Of a stretch of 64,000 nt of DNA, positions 56,084 through 64,000 are shown one piece after another (the stretch's first letter is position 1; each line of letters opens with the position of its first letter). Made by a program: the position numbers and the translations under genes. The DNA comes from Novosphingopyxis iocasae (GTDB taxonomy: Bacteria; Pseudomonadota; Alphaproteobacteria; Sphingomonadales; Sphingomonadaceae), in contig NZ_CP060495.1 in assembly GCF_014334095.1 (NCBI RefSeq), forward strand, positions 1,139,001 through 1,203,000, given 5' to 3'. The notes beneath the pieces were generated by a model. It was not told the DNA's origin. It saw nothing but the letters and a program-made list of their open reading frames with translations, and searched no databases.

Positions 56084-57216
56084 CAGCCGGTAACCTTCAG
56101 ATAGTCCGCACGGAAGCGCGCGGCAAAATCATTGAACTGGCCCGCTGCGATCGAATCTCTCATGGCGGCCATAAGCTGCTGATAAAAGTATAGGTTATGT
56201 TCAGTCATCAGCATGGCCCCCAGCATTTCCCCGGCCCGGATCAGATGATGCAGATAGGCGCGGCTCCACCCCTTGCATACCGGGCAAGCACAGCGTTCGT
56301 CCAGCGGCGCGAGGTCTTCCGCAAACTTCGCGTTGCGAATGTTGATAGGGCCGTTCCAGGTGAACGCCTGCCCGTTACGGCCGGAACGCGTCGGCAGCAC
56401 GCAATCGAACATGTCGATCCCCCGCTCCACCGCGCCTACCAGATCATCCGGCTTGCCCACCCCCATAAGGTAGCGCGGTGAGTCCTCCGGCAGCATGTCG
56501 GGCGCGAAATCGAGCGTGGCGAACATCGCCTCCTGCCCCTCGCCGACGGCTAGCCCGCCGACCGCATAGCCATCGAAGCCGATCTCGCGCAGCGCCTCGG
56601 CCGATCGCGCGCGAAGACCTTCGTCCAGCGCGCCTTGCTGAATGCCGAACAGAGCGCTGGTGCCGGCCGTCGGCCCTTTGTCGAACGCTTCGCGCGAACG
56701 GCGGGCCCATCGCATGCTGAGCTCCATCGACGCCTCGATGGCCTCGCGCGGCTGATCGGCGCGCGGGCATTCGTCGAACGCCATGACGATGTCGGAGCCG
56801 AGCAGCGCCTGGATTTCCATCGATCGTTCGGGCGAGAGCATGTGCTTCGATCCATCGAGATGGCTTTTGAAGCTCACCCCTTCTTCGGTGATCTTGCGCA
56901 GGTCCGCGAGGCTCATGACCTGATAGCCGCCGCTGTCCGTCAGGATCGGGCGATCCCAGCCCATGAAGGCATGGAGGCCGCCGAGGCGGTCGATGCGCTC
57001 CGCGCCGGGACGCAGCATCAGATGATAGGTGTTGCCGAGAATGATGTCTGCGCCGGCCTTGCGAACGTCGGCGGGCTTCATCGCCTTGACGGTAGCAGCG
57101 GTGCCGACGGGCATGAAAGCGGGCGTTGCGATGGTGCCGCGGCGCATGCGGATTTCGCCGGTGCGCGCCTTGCCGTCGCGCGCGGCAATGTGGAACTCGA
57201 AACGTGGTGGCATCAT
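56083..57216 (-). CDS. tgt: Queuine/preQ1 tRNA-guanine transglycosylase
   Basis: Tgt exchanges guanine-34 for preQ1 in tRNAs with GUN anticodons, in queuosine synthesis. The 377-residue protein has [12 protein letters not shown] with the catalytic Asp, the second Asp in [10 protein letters not shown] (preceded by DMFDC), and the zinc site CACPVCKGW...HH. The start at 57216 follows AGGGGATCA; 57213 is an alternative ATG. queA lies about 2 kb away on the same strand, with three genes between. Confidence 0.96.
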   Translation of the reverse strand: MMPPRFEFHIAARDGKARTGEIRMRRGTIATPAFMPVGTAATVKAMKPADVRKAGADIILGNTYHLMLRPGAERIDRLGGLHAFMGWDRPILTDSGGYQVMSLADLRKITEEGVSFKSHLDGSKHMLSPERSMEIQALLGSDIVMAFDECPRADQPREAIEASMELSMRWARRSREAFDKGPTAGTSALFGIQQGALDEGLRARSAEALREIGFDGYAVGGLAVGEGQEAMFATLDFAPDMLPEDSPRYLMGVGKPDDLVGAVERGIDMFDCVLPTRSGRNGQAFTWNGPINIRNAKFAEDLAPLDERCACPVCKGWSRAYLHHLIRAGEMLGAMLMTEHNLYFYQQLMAAMRDSIAAGQFNDFAARFRADYLKVTG

Positions 57217-57248
57217 TGATCCCCTAATGCGCGGCGGGGGAATTGCAA

Positions 57249-57578
57249 ATGGACAGGAAGCGCGCGGTATGGCGGATTGGCGTCGTGACGTCATGTCTTG
57301 CGCTGCTTTGGGGCTGCGAAAAGCAGCCGCAGACCCCGCCTTCGCCGATCCCGACCGCCTACAGCATGGCCCCGCCCGGGGAGCCGGTGCCCATGCCTCA
57401 GCCGGCATCACATGAAAAATGCTACGGGATCGCCCCGTCGCAGCATAATCGCGGTGGAGCCAAAGGACCGGGCACTGCGCGGCTGGACAAGCAGACGGAT
57501 GCGTGGATTTTCGTTCCGCACGGCAAATGCGCCGATTATGGCGGATCGCTGACGTCTCGCCGTGACAGGCGACTTTAA
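57249..57578 (+). CDS. Lipoprotein resembling DUF2282 (bufferin) precursors, core cysteines missing
   Basis: The 109-residue protein has a lipoprotein-like signal ending in ALLWGC and a mature part that matches the DUF2282 pattern: EKCYGIA, then [12 protein letters not shown], then VPHGKC. DUF2282 proteins are precursors of the bufferin metallophores, which normally have four core cysteines. Here the middle pair is replaced (NRGGAKGPG), so only two remain. No modifying enzyme (DUF692/BufB) or BufC is near. The ATG at 57249 follows GGGGGA; it is divergent from tgt with 32 bases between starts. I infer a relict or repurposed member. Confidence 0.65.
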   Translation: MDRKRAVWRIGVVTSCLALLWGCEKQPQTPPSPIPTAYSMAPPGEPVPMPQPASHEKCYGIAPSQHNRGGAKGPGTARLDKQTDAWIFVPHGKCADYGGSLTSRRDRRL

Positions 57579-57651
57579 GACTGGTTCAGTTGGCGCTCAT
57601 TCGGCGCGCCTTACGCATCATCCCCTTAGACCGAACAGGATATTGACCGTC

Positions 57652-58176
57652 ATGATCGCCCGCCTTGCGCTCGCCGCGTCCATGTTTGCCCTGCCGGCTG
57701 CGGCAATGGCGCAGAGCGCCGACACCCGCCCCTGCATCACGCCGGAACAGAACGAGGCGGTCACCGCCTATGTCATGCCCTCGCTGGCGACCGAGATGGC
57801 TCGCAAATGCGCACCCAGTCTGGGGCAGGGCAGCTATCTGGTCAGCAACGCACAGCGCCTTTCGCAAAAGTGGCAGGCCGGCGCGGATCGCGCTTGGCCG
57901 ACCGCGCGCAATGTGGTCACCAAGCTCGCAGGCATTCCGCTGGCACCCGGCAGCAGCGGCGACGGTTTTGCGAAGATGGTGCTGGCCCCTGCCCTTGCAG
58001 GGAAGATCGCGTTCGAACTGGACGCACAGGCCTGCGCGGTTACGGATCGGTTGTTACGCCAACTGGAGCCTTTGCCTGCCAGCAACTTGGCATCCGTTCT
58101 TGCGACATTACTGGAAGTCGGCGCGGCCAATCAGAGCCAGATTCCCTACCGCGTCTGCCGCGAGCAGGCGGACTAA
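57652..58176 (+). CDS. Hypothetical secreted protein
   Basis: The 174-residue protein has a signal peptide (cut near AMAQ, about residue 21). The rest is mostly helical and has four cysteines (CITPEQ, KCAP, ACAV, VCRE) that could form two disulfides. I recognise no family. It overlaps the convergent CDF transporter gene by four bases. The gene follows the bufferin-like lipoprotein by about 70 bases on the same strand, and may be co-transcribed. Confidence 0.65.
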   Translation: MIARLALAASMFALPAAAMAQSADTRPCITPEQNEAVTAYVMPSLATEMARKCAPSLGQGSYLVSNAQRLSQKWQAGADRAWPTARNVVTKLAGIPLAPGSSGDGFAKMVLAPALAGKIAFELDAQACAVTDRLLRQLEPLPASNLASVLATLLEVGAANQSQIPYRVCREQAD

Positions 58177-59102
58177 ACGCAGTTCTCGTCATGCAGCAGG
58201 CAAGGGATGTCCTCGCTGATCTCAATCTGCAGGGTGACATGCTCGATACCGTGATCATGCGCCAAAGCTTGCTGCGTGCGGACCAGAAACTCGTCACCTG
58301 GATGGCCGTCTGGCATCACGAGATGCGCGGTCAGCGCGGCCTCGGTCGTGCTCATCGGCCAGATGTGCAGATCATGGACGCGCGCGACCCCCTGCTGCCC
58401 CTCCAGTAGCGCGCGGACCTTCGCCGGATCGATCTCCCGCGGCACGGCGCTCAGCGCCATGGCAACGGATTCGCGCAAGAGCCCCCATGTGCTCCAGAGG
58501 ATCACTGCCACGATCACGAGGCTTACCAGCGGATCGATCCAGCGAGCGCCGGTGAACAGGATTAGCGCGCCCGCAATCACCACGCCCGCCGAGACGGCGG
58601 CGTCGGCGGCCATGTGGAGATAGGCGCCGCGGATATTGACGTCTCCCTTGCGCCCGCGCGCGAAGAGCATCGCCGTGGCCCCGTTCACGAGGATGCCAAT
58701 GCCCGCGACAACCATCACCGTGATGCCGGGGATCGGCGGAGGATCGGCAAAACGCTGGATCGCCTCCAGCGTGATCATGCCGACCGCGACCATCAGGACG
58801 AGGCCGTTGGCAATCGCCGCAAGGATCGAAGATCCGCGAAGGCCATAGGTGAACCGTTCGGACGGTGGGCGCTTGGCCAGTTCCGATCCGCCCCATGCGA
58901 TCAGAAGCCCCAGCACATCGGACAGATTATGGCCTGCATCGGCCAGAAGCGCGACCGATCCGGTGATCAGCCCCGCAGCCCCCTCGATTGCGACGAAGGC
59001 GATGTTGAGCGCGGTGCCGATGGCAAAAGCGCGGCCGAAATCTGCCGGCGCATGACTGTGACCGCCCGGTCCGTGGTGATGATGGCCGTGGGAGTCGCTC
59101 AT
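58173..59102 (-). CDS. Cation diffusion facilitator (CzcD/ZitB type)
   Basis: CDF proteins export zinc or similar cations by proton exchange. The 309-residue protein has a His-rich N-terminus (HGHHHHGPGGHSHA), six membrane segments, metal-site motifs ADAGHNLSDV and HMAADAAVSAG (the HxxxD and related pairs), and a cytoplasmic C-terminal domain. The histidine-rich start favours zinc. It sits between queA and tgt. Confidence 0.92.
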   Translation of the reverse strand: MSDSHGHHHHGPGGHSHAPADFGRAFAIGTALNIAFVAIEGAAGLITGSVALLADAGHNLSDVLGLLIAWGGSELAKRPPSERFTYGLRGSSILAAIANGLVLMVAVGMITLEAIQRFADPPPIPGITVMVVAGIGILVNGATAMLFARGRKGDVNIRGAYLHMAADAAVSAGVVIAGALILFTGARWIDPLVSLVIVAVILWSTWGLLRESVAMALSAVPREIDPAKVRALLEGQQGVARVHDLHIWPMSTTEAALTAHLVMPDGHPGDEFLVRTQQALAHDHGIEHVTLQIEISEDIPCLLHDENCV

Positions 59103-59195
59103 GAAGCCCGCTTAGCGGAGATCGCCGGGGTTATACTAGAACTTCGATACTGGGACACCAAGCGAGCGCATTCGGGCGAGGCGGATCGGTGGAGA

Positions 59196-60224
59196 TCAGT
59201 CCGGCAGCAACAGACTGCCGTCGCCATAGCTGTAGAAGCGATATTCCTCGGCAATCGCATGGGCATAGGCCGCCTGCATCCGTTCGCGGCCCATCAGCGC
59301 GCTGACCAGCATGAAGAGCGTGGAGCGCGGCAGATGAAAATTGGTCATCAAACCGTCGATTGCTCGGAAGCGATAACCCGGCGTGATAAAAATGGCAGTG
59401 TCGTCTTCGAACGGCTGGATCACACCGTCCTCATCAGCCGCGCTCTCCAGCAACCGCAGGACCGTGGTACCGACGGCGATCAGCCGTCCGCCTTTCGCGC
59501 GCACAGCGTTGAGCCGTGCCGCCGTTTCGGCATCGATCCGGCCCCACTCGCTATGCATCTGGTGAGCATCGGTATCCTCGGCTTTCACCGGCAGAAACGT
59601 TCCCGCGCCCACATGCAACGTCAGTGTTTCGGTTGCAATGTCAGAGGTATGCAAGGCGTTTATGAGATCGGGTGTGAAATGCAGCGCGGCGGTCGGCGCG
59701 GCGACCGCACCTTTTTCCCGCGCAAACATCGTCTGATAATCTTCGGCGTCCCGTTCATCGGTGGGGCGCTTTGCGGCAATATAGGGCGGCAGCGGCATAT
59801 TCCCGGCGCGCTCGATCAGTGTCTCGACCGGCTCGTCGCCTTCGAATGCCAGGATGAAGCTGCCGTCCTCCAGCCGCTCCTCAGCGATCGCAGCGACCCC
59901 TTCATGAAATTCTACGCGCTCGCCGGGCCGCAGCCGCTTGGCATTGCGCACAAAAGCCTGCCACCGCCTCAGGTCGATCCGCTTGTGGAGCGTAACGCCG
60001 ATGCTGGCCTCTCCGCGCCGCCCCTCCAGCTGCGCCGGAATGACGCGGGTATCGTTGAAAACAAGGATGTCGCCCGCCCGCAGGAGCGAGGGAAGATCAC
60101 GCATCGTGCGATCGACAAGAGTATCGCCCTGAACCAGCAGCAGGCGCGCGGCATCACGCGGCGATGCCGGCCGCAGCGCAATCCGCTCGGCCGGCAGTTC
60201 GAAATCGAACAGGTCTACGCGCAC
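59196..60224 (-). CDS. queA: S-adenosylmethionine:tRNA ribosyltransferase-isomerase QueA
   Basis: QueA adds the cyclopentenyl ring to preQ1 in tRNA, using the ribosyl part of S-adenosylmethionine. The 342-residue protein begins [29 protein letters not shown] and contains [21 protein letters not shown] and a C-terminal [19 protein letters not shown], all characteristic. It follows the cyclophilin gene by about 25 bases and belongs to the coaD-ppi-queA run. Confidence 0.97.
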   Translation of the reverse strand: MRVDLFDFELPAERIALRPASPRDAARLLLVQGDTLVDRTMRDLPSLLRAGDILVFNDTRVIPAQLEGRRGEASIGVTLHKRIDLRRWQAFVRNAKRLRPGERVEFHEGVAAIAEERLEDGSFILAFEGDEPVETLIERAGNMPLPPYIAAKRPTDERDAEDYQTMFAREKGAVAAPTAALHFTPDLINALHTSDIATETLTLHVGAGTFLPVKAEDTDAHQMHSEWGRIDAETAARLNAVRAKGGRLIAVGTTVLRLLESAADEDGVIQPFEDDTAIFITPGYRFRAIDGLMTNFHLPRSTLFMLVSALMGRERMQAAYAHAIAEEYRFYSYGDGSLLLPD

Positions 60225-60249
60225 GGCGCGCCTTCCCGTCCCGCCGGGC

Positions 60250-60918
60250 TCACTGGCCGATCGGGGCGTTCAGATCGGCGGCGCTGGGAGCCGGTGCAAC
60301 AGCGCCCGCTGCCGCATTCAGGCGCGCGCGCACCGCGGCATAATCAGGCTCCGGCTTCGGCGCATCGCCAAGCGAGGCCTGAATGATGATGTCCGGATTG
60401 GCCGGCGGCTCGCCACGCTGGATCGCGTCGACATATTCCATGCCGGAGGTAACGCGCCCGAAGATCGTATATTTGTTGTCCAGCTTGAAATTGGGCTGGA
60501 AGACGATGAAAAACTGGCTGTTCGCGCTGTCTTCGCTTTGCGCGCGCGCCATGGACAGCGTACCGCGCAAATGGGGAAGCTTGCTAAATTCCGCCGTCAG
60601 ATCGGGCAGGTCCGATCCGCCCGTTCCGGTGCCGGTGGGATCGCCAGTCTGCGCCATGAACCCTTCAATCACGCGGTGAAATTTCACGCCATCGTAGAAG
60701 CCCTGGCGCGTCAGCGTCTTGATGCGTTCGACATGATTGGGCGCAATGGTGGGATATAGCCGGACCGTCACCCGCCCGCCGCTCGACAGATCGAGATAAA
60801 GGACATTGCTGAGATCGGTATCGTCCACCGGCGCGTTAACCGTGCCGACCGATTGTGCGTGGGCGGCAACGCCCAGCAGCATCGCGATGACAAAGGCAAA
60901 AAGTCTGGCAATACGCAT
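60250..60918 (-). CDS. Periplasmic cyclophilin-type peptidyl-prolyl isomerase
   Basis: The 222-residue protein has a signal peptide (cut near AAHAQ) and a cyclophilin domain (about 40-180): [29 protein letters not shown] with the catalytic Arg, then [16 protein letters not shown] and [13 protein letters not shown] Pro/Ala-rich tail of about 30 residues follows. It assists folding in the periplasm. It lies between coaD and queA on the same strand. Confidence 0.94.
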   Translation of the reverse strand: MRIARLFAFVIAMLLGVAAHAQSVGTVNAPVDDTDLSNVLYLDLSSGGRVTVRLYPTIAPNHVERIKTLTRQGFYDGVKFHRVIEGFMAQTGDPTGTGTGGSDLPDLTAEFSKLPHLRGTLSMARAQSEDSANSQFFIVFQPNFKLDNKYTIFGRVTSGMEYVDAIQRGEPPANPDIIIQASLGDAPKPEPDYAAVRARLNAAAGAVAPAPSAADLNAPIGQ

Positions 60919-61020
60919 CGGTTCTGATCGTCCTGACACAAAGGGATGGACAGCGCCTCTAACGAACATGGCTGGCCCTGTCATGAACGAATGGTTTGGC
61001 GGACGTGGGAGCGCGTGTCG

Positions 61021-61518
61021 TCAGGCGCGCCCTTGTGCCACACGCGCCACCACTTCTTCGCGCACGGCGGGCGTCACGAAGTTCGTGATATCTCCGTCGA
61101 AGATGGCGATTTCCTTCACCAGCCGCGATGCGATCGGCTGCAAGGAGACATCCGCCATCAGGAAAACGGTTTCGATACTGTCGTTCAACTGCTGGTTCAT
61201 GCCAGCCATCTGATACTCATATTCGAAGTCAGCGACGGCGCGCAGACCGCGCACGATGACGGATGCACCGGTCTCTTCGGCGAAATGCATCAGCAGGTTG
61301 CCGAAGCTGGTCACCTCGATTTCGGTGCCCTCGATGCCCGCCACTTCGCGACGCACCATGGAGAGGCGCTCCTCCACGTCAAACATCGGGTTTTTAGACG
61401 GGTTGGTGGTGACGCCGATCACCAGCTTATCGACCAGCTTCGCGCCGCGGCGGATGATATCCATATGGCCCAGGGTGATCGGATCGAACGTGCCCGGATA
61501 AATGCCGATTCGCGTCAT
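61021..61518 (-). CDS. coaD: Phosphopantetheine adenylyltransferase
   Basis: CoaD adenylates 4'-phosphopantetheine in coenzyme A synthesis. The 165-residue protein begins MTRIGIYPGTFDPITLGHMDIIRRG with the nucleotidyl-transferase TxGH motif and contains VRGLRAVADFEYEYQMA. It follows ispA by 14 bases on the same strand, so they are co-transcribed. Confidence 0.97.
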   Translation of the reverse strand: MTRIGIYPGTFDPITLGHMDIIRRGAKLVDKLVIGVTTNPSKNPMFDVEERLSMVRREVAGIEGTEIEVTSFGNLLMHFAEETGASVIVRGLRAVADFEYEYQMAGMNQQLNDSIETVFLMADVSLQPIASRLVKEIAIFDGDITNFVTPAVREEVVARVAQGRA

Positions 61519-61532
61519 ATCATGCCCCTTGT

Positions 61533-62444
61533 TTAACGATCGCGCTCAACGATGAAGCGGGCCAGCGCGCGCAGCAGATCGGCCTCCGCGCCAAAACCAT
61601 GCAGATGGCCCACCGCCTGTTCTGTCAGGATGTGCGCCTGTTCACGCGCGCGTTCGAGGCCGAGAAGAGTGACGAACGTTTCTTTGCCCTGCGCCTCATC
61701 CTTGCGCAGGGCCTTGCCGGCCTTTTCCTCATCCCCCTCCACATCCATCAGATCGTCAGCGATCTGGAAGGCAAGGCCGATATCGCGGGCATAACCGCGC
61801 AGCGCCGTGCGCGCTTCCTCCGATGCACGGCCAAGCGCGGCCCCCATCTCCACCGATGCGGTGATGAGAGCCCCGGTTTTCAGCTGCTGCAACCGGGTAA
61901 CGGTATGCAGATCATAGCCTTGCTTGTCCGCCTCCAGGTCCATCATCTGGCCGCCGGCCATGCCATCCGGCCCGCTTGCCTCCGCAAGAATACGGACGAG
62001 CTCGATCCGCACGAACGGATCGCCATGCACGGCCTCATCCGCCAGCAGTTCGAAGGCCAGCGCATGCAGGCTGTCGCCCGCCAGCACGGCCGTCGCTTCG
62101 TCAAAGGCCTTGTGCACAGTGGGTTTGCCCCGCCGAAGATCGTCATCGTCCATCGCCGGCAGATCATCATGGATCAACGAATAGACGTGGATCGCCTCCA
62201 CCGCGCCTGCAGCGCGGATCGCCGCCCCGCGCTCTACGCCGAACAAGCCCGCGATGGTCACAAGCAGCAAAGGCCGCAGCCGCTTGCCTCCGCCCACTGC
62301 AGCGTGGCGCATCGCATCATAGAGCCGGGCGCGCGCATCTTCGGGCGCCTTCAGCAGATGTTCGAACAGCGTGTCGATCTCCGCCGAAATACGGTCGAAC
62401 GCGGAATAGAGGCTGATGGGCTGAACGGTGCTGGACGCCATCAT
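61533..62444 (-). CDS. ispA: Farnesyl/geranyl diphosphate synthase
   Basis: IspA chain-elongates isopentenyl diphosphate to farnesyl diphosphate for quinones, carotenoids and bactoprenol. The 303-residue protein has the two Asp-rich motifs: DDLPAMDDDDLRRGKPT and DDLMDVEGD. The KRLRPLL motif (Lys-Arg) is also present. ATGs ending at 62444 and 62441 compete; AGGGACCTG precedes the former. xseB lies 11 bases upstream, the classic pairing. Confidence 0.95.
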   Translation of the reverse strand: MMASSTVQPISLYSAFDRISAEIDTLFEHLLKAPEDARARLYDAMRHAAVGGGKRLRPLLLVTIAGLFGVERGAAIRAAGAVEAIHVYSLIHDDLPAMDDDDLRRGKPTVHKAFDEATAVLAGDSLHALAFELLADEAVHGDPFVRIELVRILAEASGPDGMAGGQMMDLEADKQGYDLHTVTRLQQLKTGALITASVEMGAALGRASEEARTALRGYARDIGLAFQIADDLMDVEGDEEKAGKALRKDEAQGKETFVTLLGLERAREQAHILTEQAVGHLHGFGAEADLLRALARFIVERDR

Positions 62445-62455
62445 CAGGTCCCTGC

Positions 62456-62719
62456 TCAGGCGTCGCCGAACGGCGTCGTGCCGCCGGGCGAACCGTCTGC
62501 CTTGACGCGAATCTGGTCGATCTTGGCGCGCGCCGCGTCGAGGCGCTTCTGGCACTGGGCGCGTAGGCGATCTCCCTCGGCATAAAGGTCGATCGACTTG
62601 TCGAGCGGTACATCGCCGCGCTCGAGCTGATTCACGATCTCCTCGAGCCGCTTCAGCGCCTCCTCGAAGCTCAAATTCTCGGTTGCCCCGGCGGGGCCCG
62701 TTTCCGCTTGATCGGTCAT
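62456..62719 (-). CDS. xseB: Exodeoxyribonuclease VII small subunit
   Basis: XseB is the small subunit of the DNA exonuclease VII complex. The 87-residue protein contains FEEALKRLEEIVNQLERGDVPLDKSIDLYAEGDRL, the hallmark of the family. xseA is elsewhere. It heads the xseB-ispA-coaD-cyclophilin-queA run. Confidence 0.95.
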   Translation of the reverse strand: MTDQAETGPAGATENLSFEEALKRLEEIVNQLERGDVPLDKSIDLYAEGDRLRAQCQKRLDAARAKIDQIRVKADGSPGGTTPFGDA

Positions 62720-62845
62720 GGTCGCTGCATGGCCGCCGCTACGGACGGGGTCAAGCAGGGCGGCGCCGAAGCGGGATTATTCACTTGGAACCGAGCGCGC
62801 GCAGGTTCATTGTGCAATGCGCAAAAAAAACCAATCGGAGTTTCC

Positions 62846-63292
62846 ATGCGTCTTTCTTTCCTCTCCCTTGCCCCCGTGGCGCTGCTGGCACTGTCTGCCT
62901 GCAACAACAGCGACAATGCCGCCGAGCCTGAAGCCGAAGCGACCCCCGCCACCGCTGAAGCGCCGATCGAGCTGCCGCCGTCGATCGTCGATAGCGGCGT
63001 TTATCGCTGTGCGGACAGCTCCGTGGTTTATGTGGACTTCTATCAGGGCGGGAAGCGAGCGGGCATCCGTACCGAACAGAACGGCCAGCCGATCATCCTG
63101 AACGCACCGGAAGCGGACATGGCTTCGTCCGAAGCCACCCCGGAGACAGGCGCAACGCCCGAGGCCGCGGCGACTTCCGAAACCGGCGATCTGACGCTCA
63201 CCGGCGGTGACGGCTACGCGCTGAAGGGCACCGGCCAGACCATCGAGGTGCAACTGCCCGGCAAGGACATGCAGACCTGCAAGTCGAGCTAA
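62846..63292 (+). CDS. Small lipoprotein, possibly MliC-like lysozyme inhibitor
   Basis: The 148-residue protein has a lipobox (LLALSAC, Cys19), a Glu/Ala/Pro-rich linker and a domain with two cysteines, YRCADSS at the start and MQTCKSS at the end. The strand pattern (VVYVDFYQGGKRAGIR, YALKGTGQTIEVQL) resembles the eight-stranded MliC barrel, which inhibits C-type lysozyme. An inserted Ala/Glu/Thr stretch (SEATPETGATPEAAAT) is unusual for the family. The start at 62846 follows CGGAG. MliC is a guess; other small lipoproteins are possible. Confidence 0.6.
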   Translation: MRLSFLSLAPVALLALSACNNSDNAAEPEAEATPATAEAPIELPPSIVDSGVYRCADSSVVYVDFYQGGKRAGIRTEQNGQPIILNAPEADMASSEATPETGATPEAAATSETGDLTLTGGDGYALKGTGQTIEVQLPGKDMQTCKSS

Positions 63293-63317
63293 GAACTCGC
63301 CAGCAAGAATTTTCAGG

Positions 63318-63348
63318 AAGGGCGCCGGTGATCCGGCGCCCTTTTCTT
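63318..63348 (+). terminator. Intrinsic terminator of the small lipoprotein gene
   Basis: AAGGGCGCCGG pairs with CCGGCGCCCTT around TGAT, followed by TTCTTTT. It sits about 25 bases after the stop. Confidence 0.9.
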
Positions 63349-63484
63349 TTCATGGGGACTTCTTGCCCAATTTGGGAACTGCCACGTTCGCGCCGAGCCG
63401 AGCCGCACGAGCGCCCGCATCTGTCCATCCGGGTTGACAGCCCTAAGGGCGAGCGGCGATTGATGCCGCTTACTCGAAGGGTGG

Positions 63485-64000
63485 GGTCCGCTTATCTTTA
63501 TCGGTCATTACGCACCGGCGCTCGTCGTTGCTGCGCAGCGCAAATCACCGAAGCTCGGCATCCTGTTCGTGGCAGCGCAGTTCGTCGATTATCTGTTCGC
63601 GATTTTTTTGCTGATGGACGTGGAACATATGCGCTTCCTGGAAGGCGCGACCAAGCTCGTTCCGTTCGATCTTTATGACATGCCGCTCAGTCACAGCCTT
63701 CTCGGCACGATCATCGCGGCCTTATTTTTCGCGGTTCCCGTCTATGTCTATCATCGAAAAATGCGCCCCGCGGTCCTGGCGGGTGTGGTGGTGCTGACGC
63801 ACTGGTTCATCGATTTGCTCGTCCACGGCGCGGATCTCAGTCTTGCCGGCGGCGCGCCGAAATTCGGTTTCGGGCTGTGGAACGCGCCCGCTTACGCCAT
63901 TGTGCTGGAACTGGTGCTGACGGGGGCGGCGTTCTTTTACTATATCCGCGCCACGCGGCCACCCGTGCGGCATGCTGGCCACAGCCGGGTTTACATTCTT
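63485..64000 (+). CDS. Integral membrane protein, 3' cut by window edge, no normal start codon
   Basis: The frame is open to the window end and encodes at least four membrane segments, beginning with FIGHYAPALVVAAQ, a conserved N-terminus in a family of small membrane proteins. It contains YDMPLSHSLLGTIIAA and VVVLTHWFIDLLVHGADL. No ATG, GTG or TTG occurs in this frame between the stop at 63461-63463 and residue 36 or so. A GTG at 63481 would fit if one G of GGGG (63483-63486) were missing, so either a frameshift, a sequence error or a rare start is involved. Function unknown. Confidence 0.6.

Noticed and set aside
58614-60386. Open frame of 590 codons on the plus strand, antisense to the CDF and queA genes
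   Set aside because: It spans two convincing genes on the other strand and an intergenic gap, and encodes Arg/His/Gln-rich sequence with no recognisable motif.

Overview
The window is a high-GC bacterial chromosome segment that is gene-dense and shows no insertion sequence, prophage or CRISPR array. It almost certainly comes from a member of the Sphingomonadales (Alphaproteobacteria). The strongest lineage markers are a serine palmitoyltransferase with its own acyl carrier protein and a short-chain reductase, a ChpT phosphotransferase next to CheA, an RpoH sigma factor, and the rplU-rpmA-GNAT-obgE neighbourhood. Most genes are core housekeeping genes.

Layout. 1-6.5 kb: end of a chemotaxis/cell-cycle signalling cluster (cheA, M67 peptidase fused to chpT), an RluA-type pseudouridine synthase, rpoH, a secreted M20 amidohydrolase and mtgA. 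6.8-13.7 kb: a TonB-dependent receptor and the protein quality-control genes clpX, clpP and tig, then tRNA-Leu. 13.8-21.9 kb: a proline-rich small protein, a secreted EEP-fold hydrolase, gatCAB (transamidosome), a DUF3089 hydrolase, ruvX, an HD-GYP protein and a DUF1294 protein. 22-31.4 kb: pyrB with an apparently inactive dihydroorotase partner, a ParA-type ATPase with a candidate DNA-binding partner flanked by two SPOR-domain proteins, serB/miaA (whose start codons overlap) and an ilvC-type reductoisomerase. 31.4-40.3 kb: an FKBP, rpsU, a class II aldolase, a [2Fe-2S] subunit, rplU-rpmA, a GNAT, two PF10118 paralogues with a TetR regulator, tRNA-Ala and obgE. 48-63.3 kb: an outer-membrane barrel, xth, erpA, an M23 peptidase, DUF455, bcp, glnE, DUF808, tgt, a bufferin-like lipoprotein, a CDF transporter, queA, a cyclophilin, coaD, ispA and xseB. 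The window ends in a partial membrane-protein gene.

The most interesting region is 40.3-48.1 kb. In one stretch it holds a likely ceramide reductase (CerR-like), a dedicated acyl carrier protein, serine palmitoyltransferase, an LptF/LptG permease pair, a fatty-acid-hydroxylase-family membrane enzyme and a GNAT-fold protein resembling bacterial ceramide synthase. Sphingomonads carry glycosphingolipids in place of LPS. I therefore read this as a sphingolipid synthesis, hydroxylation and export locus: Spt condenses serine with an acyl thioester, the reductase and N-acyltransferase finish dihydroceramide, the hydroxylase could add the 2-hydroxyl group, and LptFG could extract the finished lipid from the inner membrane.

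Other points of note are terminator-like hairpins inside the leaders of two ribosomal-protein genes (rpsU and rplU), lysine/alanine-rich tails on trigger factor and L21, a palindrome that covers the ribosome-binding site of the putative ceramide synthase, and several cases of fusion or loss of key residues. No computation was run. All calls rest on reading the sequence and on knowledge of protein families.
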